Positions 1-15,183 are shown, counted from the first letter of the stretch. The stretch is DNA of 64,000 nt from Tubiluchus corallicola (GCA_030141605.1 JAQGDQ010000026.1:620001-684000); one strand, 5' to 3'. A program made the numbers and translations. Notes: generated by a model from the letters alone, not told the origin.

Positions 1-187
1 GTAGAATATCGACCACGAATATTGCATAAGAAACTGAGTTATGACAAAATCCAAGTAGAGTTCTTGACATGCTAAAAAATCTTCATCACAGTACCTCGTT
101 TTGCCCGAGTCATGTTAAAAAATAAAGTGTGCTTAAATGCGCAAAACAAAATAGTGACGTTGAAGATGATAGTGCCGTATTTTTCAG

Positions 188-2200
188 TTACATATGCCAC
201 AGCTCCTGCTCAGCCTTATTCAAGTGAACCTGAAGAGGTAATTAATGTTTGTATGGTCATAGATATGTAAATAATATGTAACATTGTCAATTTGACATTT
301 GGTGAAAATTACTAAAAAATTGGGGTGTAATTTCTTGATTAGTTAGTGAGAAGTTTTTTGTCTTTTATTATTTAATTCTTACTTTTTTTGAAAAAGTGTC
401 TTCTAAAGTACTACAACTTTGTTCTAACTGTACTGTTGTATATTGTAAAACCCTACTGTGTGTGATAGTAGAGAAGAATTATGGTGGTTTTTACTTCAGT
501 TTGCTGCTCGTGTAAATATGCAATTAGGGCAATAACCAGAACACTATCAACTTAAACTCATGTTACAAAACTACATACAATCATCTTTTTCGGCCAGTGA
601 TAATGTTACATTTCTTTGAAGTATTGTATGTCAGCACTTACGATGATTAGCAACATCTTGTATCACAACATTTACACTGATTAGTAAAATATCGTATGTC
701 AGGAGTCATCTAAGATCACCTATCATAGTGTTCGTAATATCATTCACAACACATAATGTAGTACTGTGATGTTTTTAGTTTATGCATACCAGTACAAGCA
801 GTCATGACGACATGGTTGCTACGGCAACAACATCTGGTCATGTCGTAGTCTGGGAGATCAGCGATCAATTACGGGTATTTATACTGCTTATTAATTTCAA
901 TAATAATAGCTATAATAGCAAAATTTATGCAGTTTATGAATAAAATCTATAAAAAAATCTATGGAAAGGCACAACCTAACAATTTTGTATGAAAATATGT
1001 TTGTATGTATATTAACTGTTGTCTCATAATATAAGTTACGAGAGAAAGGTATTACATAAAAATATGCATTCTGCTGCTGAATCGCACAACTACATGTAGT
1101 AGTAGTTGTCTATATTGACGTAGTAAATAGTAGTAAATTGACTATAAAAAGAAAAAAATAGTGGTATTTTCTTGTTAGGGTATTACTGACATGAAAATGT
1201 GATCAAAGGAGCTCAAATCTATTCACAATATTCGTGTTAGCAGCAGCAGCAGTAGTAATTTAGATAATTGTAATTGTAAAATAAACAGCAGTCTTAGTAT
1301 ATTTCTTTACGCTAATGCTTTTATTGTTATTGTAAATGCAGAATAACTAAAATGTACCTTGTACATTATGCTTCTCCTGTGTTTTATGTCTATTTTCAAC
1401 TATACGTTCAAATGTTCACTTTCAGAAATATGCAGATTTTCAGTTAGAACTGCCTAAATGCCGGGTATCAGTTCAAGAAGAACAGACTGAGCAGACTTGG
1501 TATGTTATACACTTCAAGCAATATTTTTATTTCTGTGGTAACAATACTTTATTGTTAACTAGTAAAAATACCTCTAAAAGGTTAATTTGGTTTTACCATT
1601 TAAACTGATATGGCTTGCCATTTGCCTTCTGAACAATTACCAAAAATTTTAATTAGCCATAGGATGATATTAATTCCTATAGATAGTCATGGTTCTAGCG
1701 GGACAATAAATCGCAACTGCCAACTGTCATTACGAAAACTTTTGTTCTGATTAAGTGATTTTATCAAAAATCATTTTACTGTGACATTCCACTAAATGCT
1801 ACCTTTTTCATATTTATATGATCAACAAGTGTGCAATGCAATAGTCTATGAGGTCGTTTGCTTATTTTATCACTCATGTTTATCACGTTTTTAGTATTAC
1901 TTTGATGGATAGGCCCATTTCATGACTGGTATCTGTGTATGTTGAGTAATCTTTTGACAAGGGTAGCTGTATATTTTGGTTTTTGATTTCACCTAGTATA
2001 CCCTCATTTAACCTTCAAATCTTAGGGCAGTGTGGCAGATGCACTCGGTCAATAGTTATCCAGCACATCCACTTACCAACCAGGCCCATTTTTGCTGCCT
2101 AACTAATATAGCAAGAACAGTCTGTGACCACTCAGCTATATACCCTTATCACTTTATTTGTTTTGCAGGAATGAAGCTTGTGAGCAAGACAAGTCTAAAG
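188..2200 (+). CDS. BIRC6: BIRC6 exons 1-4: propeller strand just after the BIR domain
   Basis: Exons: 188-237, 779-874, 1426-1499, 2169-2200. Exon 1 reads (TT)[16 protein letters not shown], equivalent to the segment that directly follows the BIR in vertebrate BIRC6, so the BIR exon must lie immediately upstream of the window. Exon 2 carries a WD-type blade ending in HVVVWEISD. Exon 3 encodes [20 protein letters not shown]. Exon 4 is a 32-nt mini-exon ([10 protein letters not shown]). Phases: 0 after exons 1 and 2, 2 after exon 3, 1 after exon 4. In BIRC6 the BIR is inserted into the N-terminal beta-propeller, so this is propeller sequence resuming after it. Exons 3 and 4 are short and divergent, and exon 4 is the least certain; positions 1-187 are intron. 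Confidence 0.75.
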
Positions 2201-5200
2201 GTATATTAGTGTCTTAGTAATAGTAGTAATTTTATTTATCTTCATAAATGCAGTAGTTAAGATATTAGACATATTGTACAGGTAAATACGAGCAGAGGTG
2301 ACAAAAGACGGTTACCCAGTCAGTCATCAGTTGTACTTATTTTTACACTGGATGGTAAAAAGAGTGAAGATGAGCTTGACTTATTAGACAAATAAAAGTG
2401 AATCAGATTCAAATACATTTTTTTAATTGTGAAAAAATAATAGTTAACTTCTGGGAAAGAATTTTGAATGCTGAGCAGCTGGATGTCCGAGCTCATCATA
2501 ATGTTTTCTGTTCTTTTCAAGGTACAGCAGTAAATGCGAATCATAGAACACCATCAAAAATTGATTCCGTGACCTCTTTATGTGTTCTGAAGCACCCTAG
2601 TCTAGTTGAAGTTTCTTCTAATAATAACTTAGGCAGAAAACCTTCTGGTGACAGTGTTTGTTCAGTATGTGGCCTCATGGCTGGTGTCATGGTCGAATCG
2701 AAAAACATTTCCACCGACAAATCTCGAACTTCACTATTTCCGTGTATTGTTGTGGACAACATAAAAAAATCTGTAATTGAAAAAAAGAACACTAATGCTG
2801 ATGCTGTAACAAAGGTTCCAGTTCCTGCTAAAACTAGTTCTCAACCCGATGCTTTTAAGTCAACAACAAAGAATACAAAACACGTAACTGCAAATGAAGA
2901 TGCAGATCCAGACATAGAAATTGTTGCTGTGATACCAGGAGATATGAAGCAAAAGGATAAGGGCACACCATCCGTTAAAATATCTCCTCCATCTGAACCA
3001 GTGTCAGCATGGAGTGATAGTAGCTTAGAGTCTCCTATGCTAACTAGTGTACATCATACTCCAGTCAGCAGTTCAGTAATTAGTCGTGATCCAAGTCTTC
3101 CTAGTCATTCATTTAGACCTATAAGGAAGGTTGAAATTGAAGCAAAAAATACTGTCAGCTTATCTGACACAAGTCAGCATAGTGTCGGAAGTTTTATTGT
3201 TGAGGTACCTGATCAGTTTCATGATGCTAGTCTTAATGTGCAGTTTATAATTCCAAGTTTGTCTGGTAGTCATGTATTAGTTATAATTGGCCCCATTAAC
3301 ATGGGCCAAAATCATAAGCACCAGCTAAGTCATGGCTTGGAAGAGGGAGACTTGATAGACTTATCAAATGACAAGGAAACTGTTCTTGAGACAAGAAGCA
3401 TGCCAAACCTTATAACAGGAGATTCAACTACTTTAACCAGTTCTCTAGATGGTGCAGTAGCTTCTAAGAGCATGCTCGACACAAATCCTTTAACAGAAGG
3501 CTCAACAACTCTTACCAGTTCACTAGAGGTTGCAGGGACTTCTAAGAGTATGCTTGCTATGAGTGACGAATCTGTTGAAAGCTTTCTAACAACAACTGAT
3601 TCTGTTGGAGGGTATACGACGATTCTAGAAATTCCCAACCCTGAACTAGAAAAAGCCTGGAAACAAGACAAGGACTATGATCTCCTTGATATCAATTACC
3701 AAGAAGAAATTCCAGCAATACAAATTGAATCAGAGAATTTTGAAACAGTCATCTCTGATTTACCTTCTTCAAGTCATCAGCAAGATTCTACGCCTAGAGC
3801 AGTTTTTGGTGCTCTTCTGCTGTACAAGGTTCGCACAGTGTGTGGATTGGTTATGCTAGAACCATTTCCAATTTGTACAAAGGTAATCGACGATGTATCA
3901 GGAGTTGTGACTTCGGCAACAATGGCATTGCCAGAAATCCTACCTTCAGAACAAGCTGAGGAGAAAAAGCGTGAGTACATTGTTCTCACGCAACGGAATG
4001 GAAACATTCGGTTTCTTGATTTGAATGGGTTGTACACTGTCGCAACATGCCAGGCGCCACCAAGTGAAAAATTCATTTCCACTACCTGCTGCATTGGTGA
4101 GTATTCTACTTTTTTACTTACACAGTAAACATGTCATATGAGCTTACAATTTTATGCATAGTTGGCAAGCAGAGTCCTTTTTTTCAAAAAATTGTTTTAC
4201 CTAGGCGGAACTTAAGTATAACAAGCACAACCATGGGTAATAGCAGCAGCTGACTCAGTCACAATGACCCCTATCAGAAAAGAAAATGAAGCAGATTGGA
4301 AAAGAGGGGAAGAGAGTGTGTGACAGGCAAACAAAAAGAAATAGCTCCTATATTTTTTAAATAATGCTGTCTATAATACTATTATGGTTGAGTTCTATAT
4401 AATCAGATGAAAATTTATAAAGAGTTGATTGAAAATGTTTCAGTCGGTGAGAACAAAATCAGAACCTGGCTAGTGTGCATTAAGTTCGTTTCGTTTCAAA
4501 ATTATATTAATTACGCTGTAACTACTTAGGGGTTTGGCAGGCAGAAGTCATATCACATGAACTACTGACATGAAATGGTAGTAGTTTTTTTATCTCCCAT
4601 TTTAGTACTTTTTAACCTTGAAGGTATGTATAATTATCTTTTTTTTAACATTTTAATTAGCTAGATTCATTTGCAAAATAAATAACTAGTAAATCAACTT
4701 CCTGCAGGTTTAGAAAGACTAGGTGCTTTGACCAGCTCTGGAGAGATACACTTTCTACACATACAAACAAGAGAGACGATGCTAGCTGAAGCAGCAATGC
4801 GAGACAGCGTGATCTCTGTAGAGAGCATAGGCAGCGATTCTGCTGATTCTACCACTTGCTTTGCAGGTTTGTTTTTTGATGGGTAATTTCAACATTTTTA
4901 GCTTTCATTCATGAGTGAAATAAATCTAAGTTGCATTACTTATACTTGTCAGTATCACTGTGTTAAAGGAAAACAAGGTGATTTTTATCAGATTCTGTTT
5001 CATTATGAAATATGATAAAGCACATACATATATCACCTATAATAATGCCAAAATATTTCTGATGATTAAATATTAGCTTAATTAATGGTGGGAAGCACAG
5101 CTAGCAATAACCCCGTAATCGATCATAGTTTTGTAGTAGCAAAAACGTTCCTTGAGTGTGATCCATGTGCTTGAAAAAAATTGAGATGGAGTGCTACTGC

Positions 5201-8200
5201 AGAATACTAACTATGATTTACGTCAACTTTAATGCTTAGGTTTTTAGGTTTCAGAATTTAAATCACTGTGCTAATATGAGATTGATTTCACAAGTGTGTG
5301 CTCTTAAAAAAATTTCAATATTTTGTGTGTTAGAACTGCAGTGCATCTACTTTCACATTGCACAATGGATCTGTTTGTACTTGAGCATAAAATAACCCTA
5401 ACACAGTTTGAAGTGATTACCATTTAGTTTTTTGCTGCATTTCTTCCCTTCTACATTGTTCCCGTCTGTAATTGTGTAAGGCTATTTCCAGGAAGATTTT
5501 TGAATTTCAAGGTTCAAGAGAAATTCTTTTTTATTAAGGATGTCTTTGTTTAACTTGATTAGTTGTTACTTGGCCATATTGAGTAAAGTGATGTCTTTCA
5601 TTTTCTTCAATGTTGTGATGTTTGCAGATAAAGATTTGCTTGTGAATCAGCCACTGACTGAGGATGTCCTACAGACATTGTGTGAACTGACGCATTTTGA
5701 GGAAGTGCTGCCTTGTTTCCTAGCAACCATTCCTCCATGCTGGACTGAAATCATGCAGTCTCAGAAACAGAGAAGGCATCCACAGCATTTACAGCAGCAT
5801 GGTCAAGCTGCTCAGCATACGCGTACTTGGAGACTTCAAGCTGATAAGTATGTAGAGCTTTAATTAGTTTGATTCTTGTCTCTTACATCTCATGTGATTA
5901 TGTTGCTCAACTGGTTTGCTATTGTGGATGTTTTTATAGCTTTATTTAATGGCAAATGTTTGTGTCGCTAGCACTGCTGATTGTTAAAAGGACAAAAGTA
6001 AATTTTTCTGTAACTTTTAAATGTAAACTTTTGAAGTAAATTCACTGTGACTCAGTGTCTGGTACTTGATATGCAAACGAAAGAAATGAATGACTTTTAT
6101 TCGATATACAAATACGGGAACTGTAGTATATAATTGCTATAGTATTGTTATATAGTAGTATATAATAAAGGAATGAAACGAGCAAAACAAGCACGAACGA
6201 TAATAATGCACAAAAGAGAAAACGGTGCCAAAAACTTATAACAGTATATTAAACAGTTGATAATTAAAATTAGAATATTTTCTACCTATGCCTCCGACTG
6301 TATTATTATTATTATTATAATTCCTTATTTAAAATTTAAAATTGTACGCATATACAAATATTTACATAAAATACATACAGGGACCCTCTATCTCCGACTG
6401 TAAGATGCTATGACACACAGCTGTCAGAAACATGTGGATCCATCTGACGGCCAAATGGATCGCAAGGTGGATGGATACATATAGGACTTAATATTTAAAA
6501 AATGAGACTTTAAACAACCAGCAACTGTTTGATTGTTGAAAACTCTTGAAACCATTTACTGACGCGTTTTATGGTTCTACTTGCTAGGCATTTGTCAGGG
6601 CCAATAACCCAATAACTAAAAGATGATTAAGCCTAAATAAGCACTAATAGTGTTAAAATATTAGTGCCACTGAAATATTTTCCAGAAAAGATTATTGTGA
6701 CAAAGCTGAATTTGCTAACTATGATAGTATATGTAATAATAATGTAAGAAATGCATCTTAATATTTTTACGGAAAATAAAAAAAATATAAATATTTTCAA
6801 GACCAACAAGTATTAACAACAGGTTGTAATTGCTCATAGCAGCCTACTTTTGCTGATACGATTAACTTGACCTCAGTTTTGGTATGCATGAAAGTGGATG
6901 TTGCGCAAAATAGATGTAGATACATATAGATGCTGAAGAAAGTAGATAATAATACATTTAGGTGCTGCAAAAGTAGATGTAGATTAAAGGTAGAGGAGTA
7001 AAGTAGATGTTCCAAACACTGCTTGATCGCACATGTTGGACGTATTGTACAATATGTTCATTGTTGTAAACAAATGTAACCATGTTTCCTGTAAACAAAA
7101 GAATTTGCTTCATTTTCTGTTACTTGTTATAAGTATTTATGTTTTGATGTCTTTGTTGATACATGCTTATATTATTATGTTTTATACCTGATGTTATATT
7201 ATGTTTATACCGTGCCATATTAGTAATTTACAATTTCAGCACTTCTCCATTTGATGAACACCTTTTTGAGCTGAATTTAAAAATGCCATGCACAGTAGGG
7301 CATGTGGATGTCAGATACAGCTTACATCCACTATGTACAACAGTGCCTGACATACAAGTATGTAACAGTTTTTGATAATTTTCTTATCTAGAAATCAAGA
7401 TCCTGTTAATGCTATGAATTATCCAGACCTTAATGCAAGCTGATTCTGCTTTAAGTTTTATCTAATTTGGTATCAATTACTATTATTAACTATGCTTATA
7501 GTTTGTTAAGGGCAGGCTGCAATTTCATTCTTAAGTGGCATTTGCCTGGAATCCAGAATATGTTGTGCGTCGTCCGCCTGTGGAATAGCTGCATATAAAA
7601 AGTCAATAGGAAATAGCTGCAGAAAAAATAACGGATAACTCGGGTCTGATAAACGGATGTGTTGAAAACAATATAAACCGATTTTATCTATTCCACATCT
7701 GCATTATGCATATGCATTGAGGTTGCTGCATAAATGCCCTTCAATCTGCTAAATATCAGAATTGCTTATTTGCTGATATTAATTGCTGGGCATGTAGTTT
7801 ATCATAGATTTGAGGTGAAGCTTATTTATCTGAATAACTGTGGGGAATGTGATTTAGTTGTGTGTTAGTTATGTTTATAGGAAAGGGTTTTACACAGTTA
7901 TCCATAGTTTTGTAATTTTTTAATTACACAAAAAGTTAATGAAAAGTTATCGAGTATCTGCTAAAGCGGTGCAAAATTTGTGGTTCATCTAGACAGAAGT
8001 GGTAACTGGGTGTCTTTAATGTGTTCTTTCTACATTTTAGAGAAAAAACGTCAATTTTGGTGTATTAGATTTTGTTGTCTTTGTATTTGAAGAATATCAT
8101 GTCTCTTGTAGGTGACTCTGCTGAAACAGACAACATCGGGTTTACTTGCACCACGTGGCTCAACTCACACTAGTGTAGATAGCACTATCGATTTTAATGT

Positions 8201-10445
8201 CGGCAATAATAAAGTTACAGCTCGCAGTCAGTTTCTCGAGTATCATCGATCTGATGTGTTATGTGGTCCTGTAAGACTAGTTAACTATGTAGACATGGTT
8301 GGTCAAGGTGGACTGGTAACATTGAGTAGTCCTCAGCTTTTAAGATCTAGATTGCGGTCATTACTGTTGCATGTACAAGCCATTCCAAGTGAAGCTGATT
8401 TACAAGAAAACGAGGTAATTGCCTGTTCTCCATGCTAACTTTATTGCCTTATTTATATTTGAGAAATTGTGAGGAGCAGGAGCTGTAAGAAGAATGTTAA
8501 AAAGAATATATTCAAAGTTTTTGCACGTTTGCTGAATGTCGCTAAAGGACAGGAAAGGAATACCCTGAAGTAGGTTTCAGAAAAGCGCCTTAAAAATTAT
8601 ATTACTTTATAGCAAATTTATGTATATATCGTACTCATGTTGAAAGGATTTTTTGTTTGTTTTCATTTTAAACCTCCCGCGATATTGTTCCGACAGCGCC
8701 CTTACATGACATCATCTACGCACACCTACGCTCAACGTAAATCAGGGGAAGAAAAGGCAATGTTAAACTATGTCCAAAAAACTTTCCATGCAAAGTTATA
8801 TTACTTAGCATGTCATTTACCTGGAAGGACTTATGTAACTAAAAAAGAAAATCCTTAATAATTTATCATGTTTTCACTAATTGGTGAAAAATGCCATTGC
8901 CTCACCTCCAAGGTGCACCACTCACTAATAAAAAAAAAACAATTTTTAATCTTATTGACAAGATATTAAAGGTTTTCTTAGTTAGTGAAGCATGTACTGT
9001 GAATGCTCTGATTATTTTTTTAAACTATCTAATGTTATCTAAACTTGTTTTAAATGAGTTGTCATCAAAATAGCTGTATGGGCGTTGAGGGAGTTTTATA
9101 CAGCGTTACTGCTAAGCAAGCCCTGCATGCTATAAGACTTTATGTAAGTGGCATAAAATTTGAAGAGAAAATTCTTAAGCTTTATGTAAGTGAAGGGTTT
9201 TCCAGTACTTTAAGTAATGTAAATCTATTAATTTTATTTCATTCTTTCACTGCTACCCTTACAACAAAGACACTTGTACGTCACGTAGGTGACAAGATTA
9301 GCAAGCTTTATTTGCACTAGCAAAACATATTACTGTAAGAAAAAAATGAAATAGTTGTAACAACTTGTAGTGCCAATAAAGCCTATTAATCGAAAGCTAG
9401 TAGTAGTGTACGATACATGTTGTGTAATGTCTCAATTCTCATATTTGCATTTTCCATTAGAAACCACCTAGCAAAGAACAGTCGAAAAAATTAGTATCTT
9501 CACATGCAAAAGGAAGTCAGTTGGATCAAGCTGTGTTGTCAGCCGTCTTGCAGAAGAAGGGAGATAACCTGAAGGGATGTGACTGGATTCAGGAACTGTC
9601 CGTGACTATACGTAAATGTGTGAAAACGTCTGTGCCCAACGAGAGGTTTGAATTTATGACTGCATCTTTTTATAAGCAGTAGGTCATTATGTACTATTGG
9701 GTTTTTGTGATCAGGTGTATGCTTAATACATTATAAGTGTGCCTTCCAAATATAGTTGGTGCTTTGTGGAATGGCTGTACAATTGATGTGTATTGTTCAA
9801 CTAGTGTAAGTTCACTTTACGCTAAGCATTAGTGTTCATGCTAATAGCAAAACTATTTAGTATTTATTTTTAATTGCTGTCTTGAATCTTTGTGGATGTG
9901 CTGGTAAAGATTCATTAATGGTGCGTTTTGGAAATCTAGGCTAGAAAGATGTGCCATGTTTGAGCTGACAAGTTTTCACAAGAATTTGGTGCAAGTTGCA
10001 TGTCTTACGCCAGTGGTAGCTTCTTGGCAAGAAAACGTAGACAGGTTCGATCAAGATGCGAAGCCGAGTACGAGCAAAATATTAACCAAGCCTCCAAAAC
10101 CTGTCAAGGTTACCGTGGCTCAGCAGCATTTTGCCTTGGATATTCTCATCTGGCTAACTGCTATACAAATGAATGATTTAGATAAAAGGTAATGTTTTGG
10201 CTTGTTTCTTCCTGGGTTTGATGCACAATCTACAGTTGTTTATTCTGAATGGGCCAATCAGTGCTTAATTTTTGTTGTAGGGCAGAAGCACTCCATGTTT
10301 CCCAGTTTATGACTGGACTACTCTTAAAGGATGGAGAACTGCTTCATCTTTTGTCCTAAGAAAATCTCTTTTTAGGTGCTTAGATAGTGAGAGAGACACA
10401 GAGAGGGGGAAAGTGGTGGAGGAGGAGGGAGAGGGAGGGAGGGAG

Positions 10446-10537
<92 letters not shown>

Positions 10538-13500
10538 AGGAGGGAGGACGGAGGGAGAGAGGAGAGAGAGAGAGAGAGAATTAAAAGGATCTATTTGCAA
10601 CTGCTAATTATTTTATATTTGCATAGCAGTCATAAACATGTTCTAAGACTGATCTTGTAAATTTATTTTGGACAGTACAGTTACAACAGTTGTGACTGGT
10701 AGTTGTAAGTCCATGTACTTGCCTGTGCACTAGTGAATCTAGGCTCTTGTACATTAATTACTTGTTAATGGATGTTCATATTTAAACTTAGCACAATTAG
10801 TAAATTAGTATTGTTTTATAATATTTGCAGAAGCCTTAAAGACGTATTTAGTTCTTTTTACTTTTAGGGCTGGAGGTAAAAATATGCTGTTTACAGTGCA
10901 ATCACAGTTAAATCAACTGGTAAAGAACTGTTTCTTTTTATCAGGCCGATCCCCGGCTCACAAGTGTTCCAAACTTATAGCTCTCTGCTTAGAGTAAGTT
11001 GTTCAACTTTTTTTTATAGAAAAGACTTCCCATTTAAGTTTAGACAGATCCACCACAAATGTGAATTATTTCCTGGAGCCAATGTTATTACTTGTTGTTT
11101 ATGATTTACTGCTGTTGCATTTTATGTAATTAATTTACTTAATGGGAGAATATCATGAAAATCAAGTTGAACTTATTTTAAAACTGACTTGCCTGCATTA
11201 GTCTGTCAAAAAAGTTTTAGTGCTGCTTTGCCTAATTAATGGATAATTAACGTACAGTAAGTCCTCGCTTAACGACTCGCGTTTAGCGATTCGTTTTAAT
11301 GACGCTAATCCTTTGACACCTTTTTTCGCTTTCGTTTTAATAGCGATTTTTTTGTCTTACTTTATTTGCTGCATTTGTACTTCTAGCAAGAAACCCACCA
11401 CTTAACCCTGATCACTATAGCACAACTAAACTGACAGCAGACAATCAGCTACAGCTGCAGGCAGGCCGATCATTCCTTGTTTTACCATGTTTAGATTAAA
11501 TTCTTCTTGATAAAATGCAAGAGTTTCAGCTGGTAAACTCTTATGTTACATGGTTAATTGCTGCAAACACCTCATTTACATTTTAGCTGCCACAAACGCA
11601 GTACTAGTAATATTTCTCAGGTGTTATGACCAGTGTTAAACAAAAAAGAAAAAAATTATGCTATAGACAGAATTGGACATTTTGAATCGTTTTGATGCTA
11701 GTGAAAGAGCAGTAGACATTAGTAAGGCTCTGAATTTGCCGTTGTCAACTGCTAAGACAATTCACAAAAATGCTGCAAAAATAAGAGTAGGTGCAAAAAG
11801 TGCAACAGGCGCTGCAAGAATTACAGAAATGAAGAGTTCAACAACTGAAAAAGCAGAGCAGCTTTTATCTATGTGGATTGGCGATCAGAGCCAGCATGGT
11901 ATGCCTCTAAGCTTGCATGTGATTCAAGCTAAGGTTTTAGGTTTATACAATGACATAAAAACTAAGGAGGGTGAATGCTCATAGGAAGAATCATATGCTG
12001 CAAGTTGATCATGGTTTCAGAAACACTCAAGACTATAATCATAGACGGTCGCTATTCAAGCAAACAAATTTCTAACATTGATGAAACTGGTCTCTTTGAA
12101 AAAGAAGGTCAGCACGCACTTATATATATTGACGGAAGAAAGACGACACTCGGTGTAACTAATTGGAGTACACCCCATGCCCAGAGTATAGCCAGGGTTA
12201 TTCCAGGCTAGGCTGTTTTATACCCACGGTATAGTTTGGGCTTGTTATACCTCCGGGTATAAAATGGACTAGGCTAGAATATACCCCCTTTGTCCAGAAT
12301 ATACCCCTCCTTTTCCAAATCAAAGAGCTTATTATTTTTTACTCATTTTATTATTATTATCATATTTTTATTATTTTTATCACTTTGCTAATAAAGCGGT
12401 ATGGCCCATTATCCCACGTAGTGTACCAATTGTAATTCCAGGAGTGTAAGTACAAAAAAATTTAACATCTATATTAATGAAAGACTGTTTTATTCAGTAC
12501 CAAACAACTAAAAGCTTAAGTCTACATGAATATTAACATTAATGTACATTCATTGATGATTTTCCGTGTTACTATTATAATTACACAATAATTGACTTTA
12601 GCTGTCGGTATCTGAAGTGGATGTTACACAGTATTACATACAGTCATGCTAACTGTCTATATTAACAGTATTTGCAACTTCAAAGCAGAAAACGTTAATA
12701 CATTTTTATAGGCCTAAATTTTTTCTAAGATGATAATCCAGTTAATTTAGTCAGTAGAAACAATTGAACATTTACAGAACATTTAAAACAACATTGAAAT
12801 ACTCAGAAAGATTTGTGAGGTACAAATCATTTTCTGAAGTGGAACGTAATTGAAAACTTGCTGGATATGTCACGCATTCATTGGACTGTCCACATTTACT
12901 TTAAACTACAATGGCACATCTCCTAGGGCATAATGTAGGCTAATCCAAATCACACCTCGGGGGGGGGGGTTATTCTGGGTAGATTAAACTAAACCCTGGG
13001 TATATTCTGATAGGCCAGTCTTGCAAAATACTGAACCTTTTAACATAGCCATGCTTCAGTGGTTTTCAGCCCGCTGCAAACAACTGAACGTTTTTATATA
13101 GCCAAGTACCACTGATTTTGCTCCTGGAATGCAGCTGAATGTTTTTACATTATTTTTATGGAAATCAATGTTTCGTTTAGCGACGTTTCCGGAACGCATT
13201 AGCGTCGTTAAGCAAGGACTTGCTGTATATGCATCCCAAGCTATAGAGCGCTGTTTATGCACTAAATGAAATATCTTCCCTACGCGTTTGCGAACTGAAA
13301 TAATTAGTCTGATTGTCGGAATTATTTTGAGATTCAAATACACAATTATGTTTAAGTATGATGAACTTTTCGACTTGGAAAAGGTGAAGTAGCCGGTATA
13401 TGTGAGATGATTAAGTCTTTTTCAATTTTTAACGTATACCGGCTTAGTTTGTGTAATAGTACTAGCTCATCCATGATAATAGTAATACACCCATTGTGAG

Positions 13501-15183
13501 TTCAGGCATTTAAATTCAGCAGTATAAAAGTATGATCACTACAGTAAGAAATTACAACTTATGTAGATGACAGTATGACTAATATTTTTTTAAGCAGAAA
13601 TGGCTCAAACACAGTACTGATTACTATGACTGAGAACTGAACTTGATCTAGAATGTAATAGGTAAATAAAAAACAAAGTATCCAAACACTGTAAACTGTT
13701 AACAACCCGTCTCGTCCTTATTGATAAACAAATGATTCAATCTCACTAGAAAGTCTGTTACAGAAAAAATCAATGCAGTGCATCACTCCGAAGTTACTCA
13801 CAGTGACAAGGCAATTTTGTCACCAGAGGCACAGTTGCAGGCCCTGGATAGAGGCATGCGAGCGCGAGTTTTAAAGTTAATTTTGTGTGAACTTTTGTGC
13901 ATGAAGGCATTATTAGATATTTGTGTCAAGAACAAGGTATGTATTTGAATTCACAATATATCTGCAAGTTATTGAAGCTCAACTTGATTTTCGTGATATT
14001 CTACATTTAGTGTGTTACATAATACAAAGTCCTAATTTGTAATGAAACTAGGTAATTTAAAGTTGCAGTACCTTAATAAGTGATAATTTCAGGCACATTT
14101 AGATATGCACTTGAATTTTGTTTAGCTTTGTCAAAACACATTGCACTATGAGTGGAGAAGTGGACATTATAGCTGTATTTAAAAACAATTTGCTTCATGC
14201 TTTACTGGATTGCCTGGATATGGTGTACGCTGGTATGTATAATCTTTTGTAAGTTTCTTTTGCATATTCAACACAGTATTCGATTTTACTCCACTTCACC
14301 AACAATGGCCAATGATTCGAAGTGAGTGCATCTCAGTGTGAAATGATTGCTACTTTAGAGTGATTTTACTAATTAAATGAGGTGCTTGTTGCACGTTTAT
14401 TGTTGAAACTTTCTTATATTTTTTTCAAATGCTTATGCTAAGCTTAATTTTCTAGGCTGTATGTCTTTCCATTAACATATATTTTTATTTCTTGCAGCCC
14501 CCTCTGCTGGAGCACTTCATTGGTTTTTTCTGTTGCTAAACAGAGTGAAGGGTTTAAATACAGAGAGGACAGCTGGAAAATGTGCAGAATTGTTGCTAGA
14601 AGTGGCAAAACTCTTGAGTGAGAGAAACATGCCACAACATGCTCTTCTTGCTGCAAGGTATGGTAATACATGATATAAGAGTTGCGTGGTTTTGAGTAGA
14701 AACTAAGTAATTAGTATGACAACATTGTAATTAGTATGAAATTAGATCACAAAATCGATAAAATTCAATTTGAATTTGATTTTTTGATTTTTTTGTCTCA
14801 TACAAAAACAATATTTGGTAAAGTGTTAGTGATAAAGTAGAAGTTAATGAGAGAGATGGGGTGGAAAAAGACCATACGGTCACCGAGCATCCAGCCTTCA
14901 CTCCTAATATGTGATAAACGTGTAAGTTAGTGGCGTTTGTATTTAAGTGGCTCATTTTTTTTATTAGAATTCTTATAAATTGTCAACAACAATATAAACG
15001 TAAAATAATAAAACAGCAATGGTATATAATAAGTAGGGTGAATGACGAAAAAATAATAAAGACAAAAAGTATTTTAAATTACGATAACAACATCAATATA
15101 GATAGCCAAAAACATATATAAAAAATCAGCAAAATAATTATATAGGGAGAAGTTACTTCAATCAGCATTCATAACTGTAAGCA

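Noticed and set aside
1-187. Search for the BIR zinc-binding motif at the window start
   Set aside because: No Cys-x2-Cys...His...Cys pattern is present; homology begins at exon 1, just after the BIR.
2282-2297. Possible 16-nt micro-exon GKYEQ
   Set aside because: It would leave two extra nt and break the join to exon 5; exon 4 joins exon 5 in phase without it.
10281-10360. Exon-like segment after acceptor TTGTTGTAG encoding [16 protein letters not shown] then a stop
   Set aside because: It hits TAA after about 26 codons, has no suitable donor before the stop, and exon 11 joins exon 12 directly in frame with vertebrate-like sequence.
10307-10607. Ser-Leu and Arg-Glu repeat frames
   Set aside because: They are translations of the GA-repeat tract.
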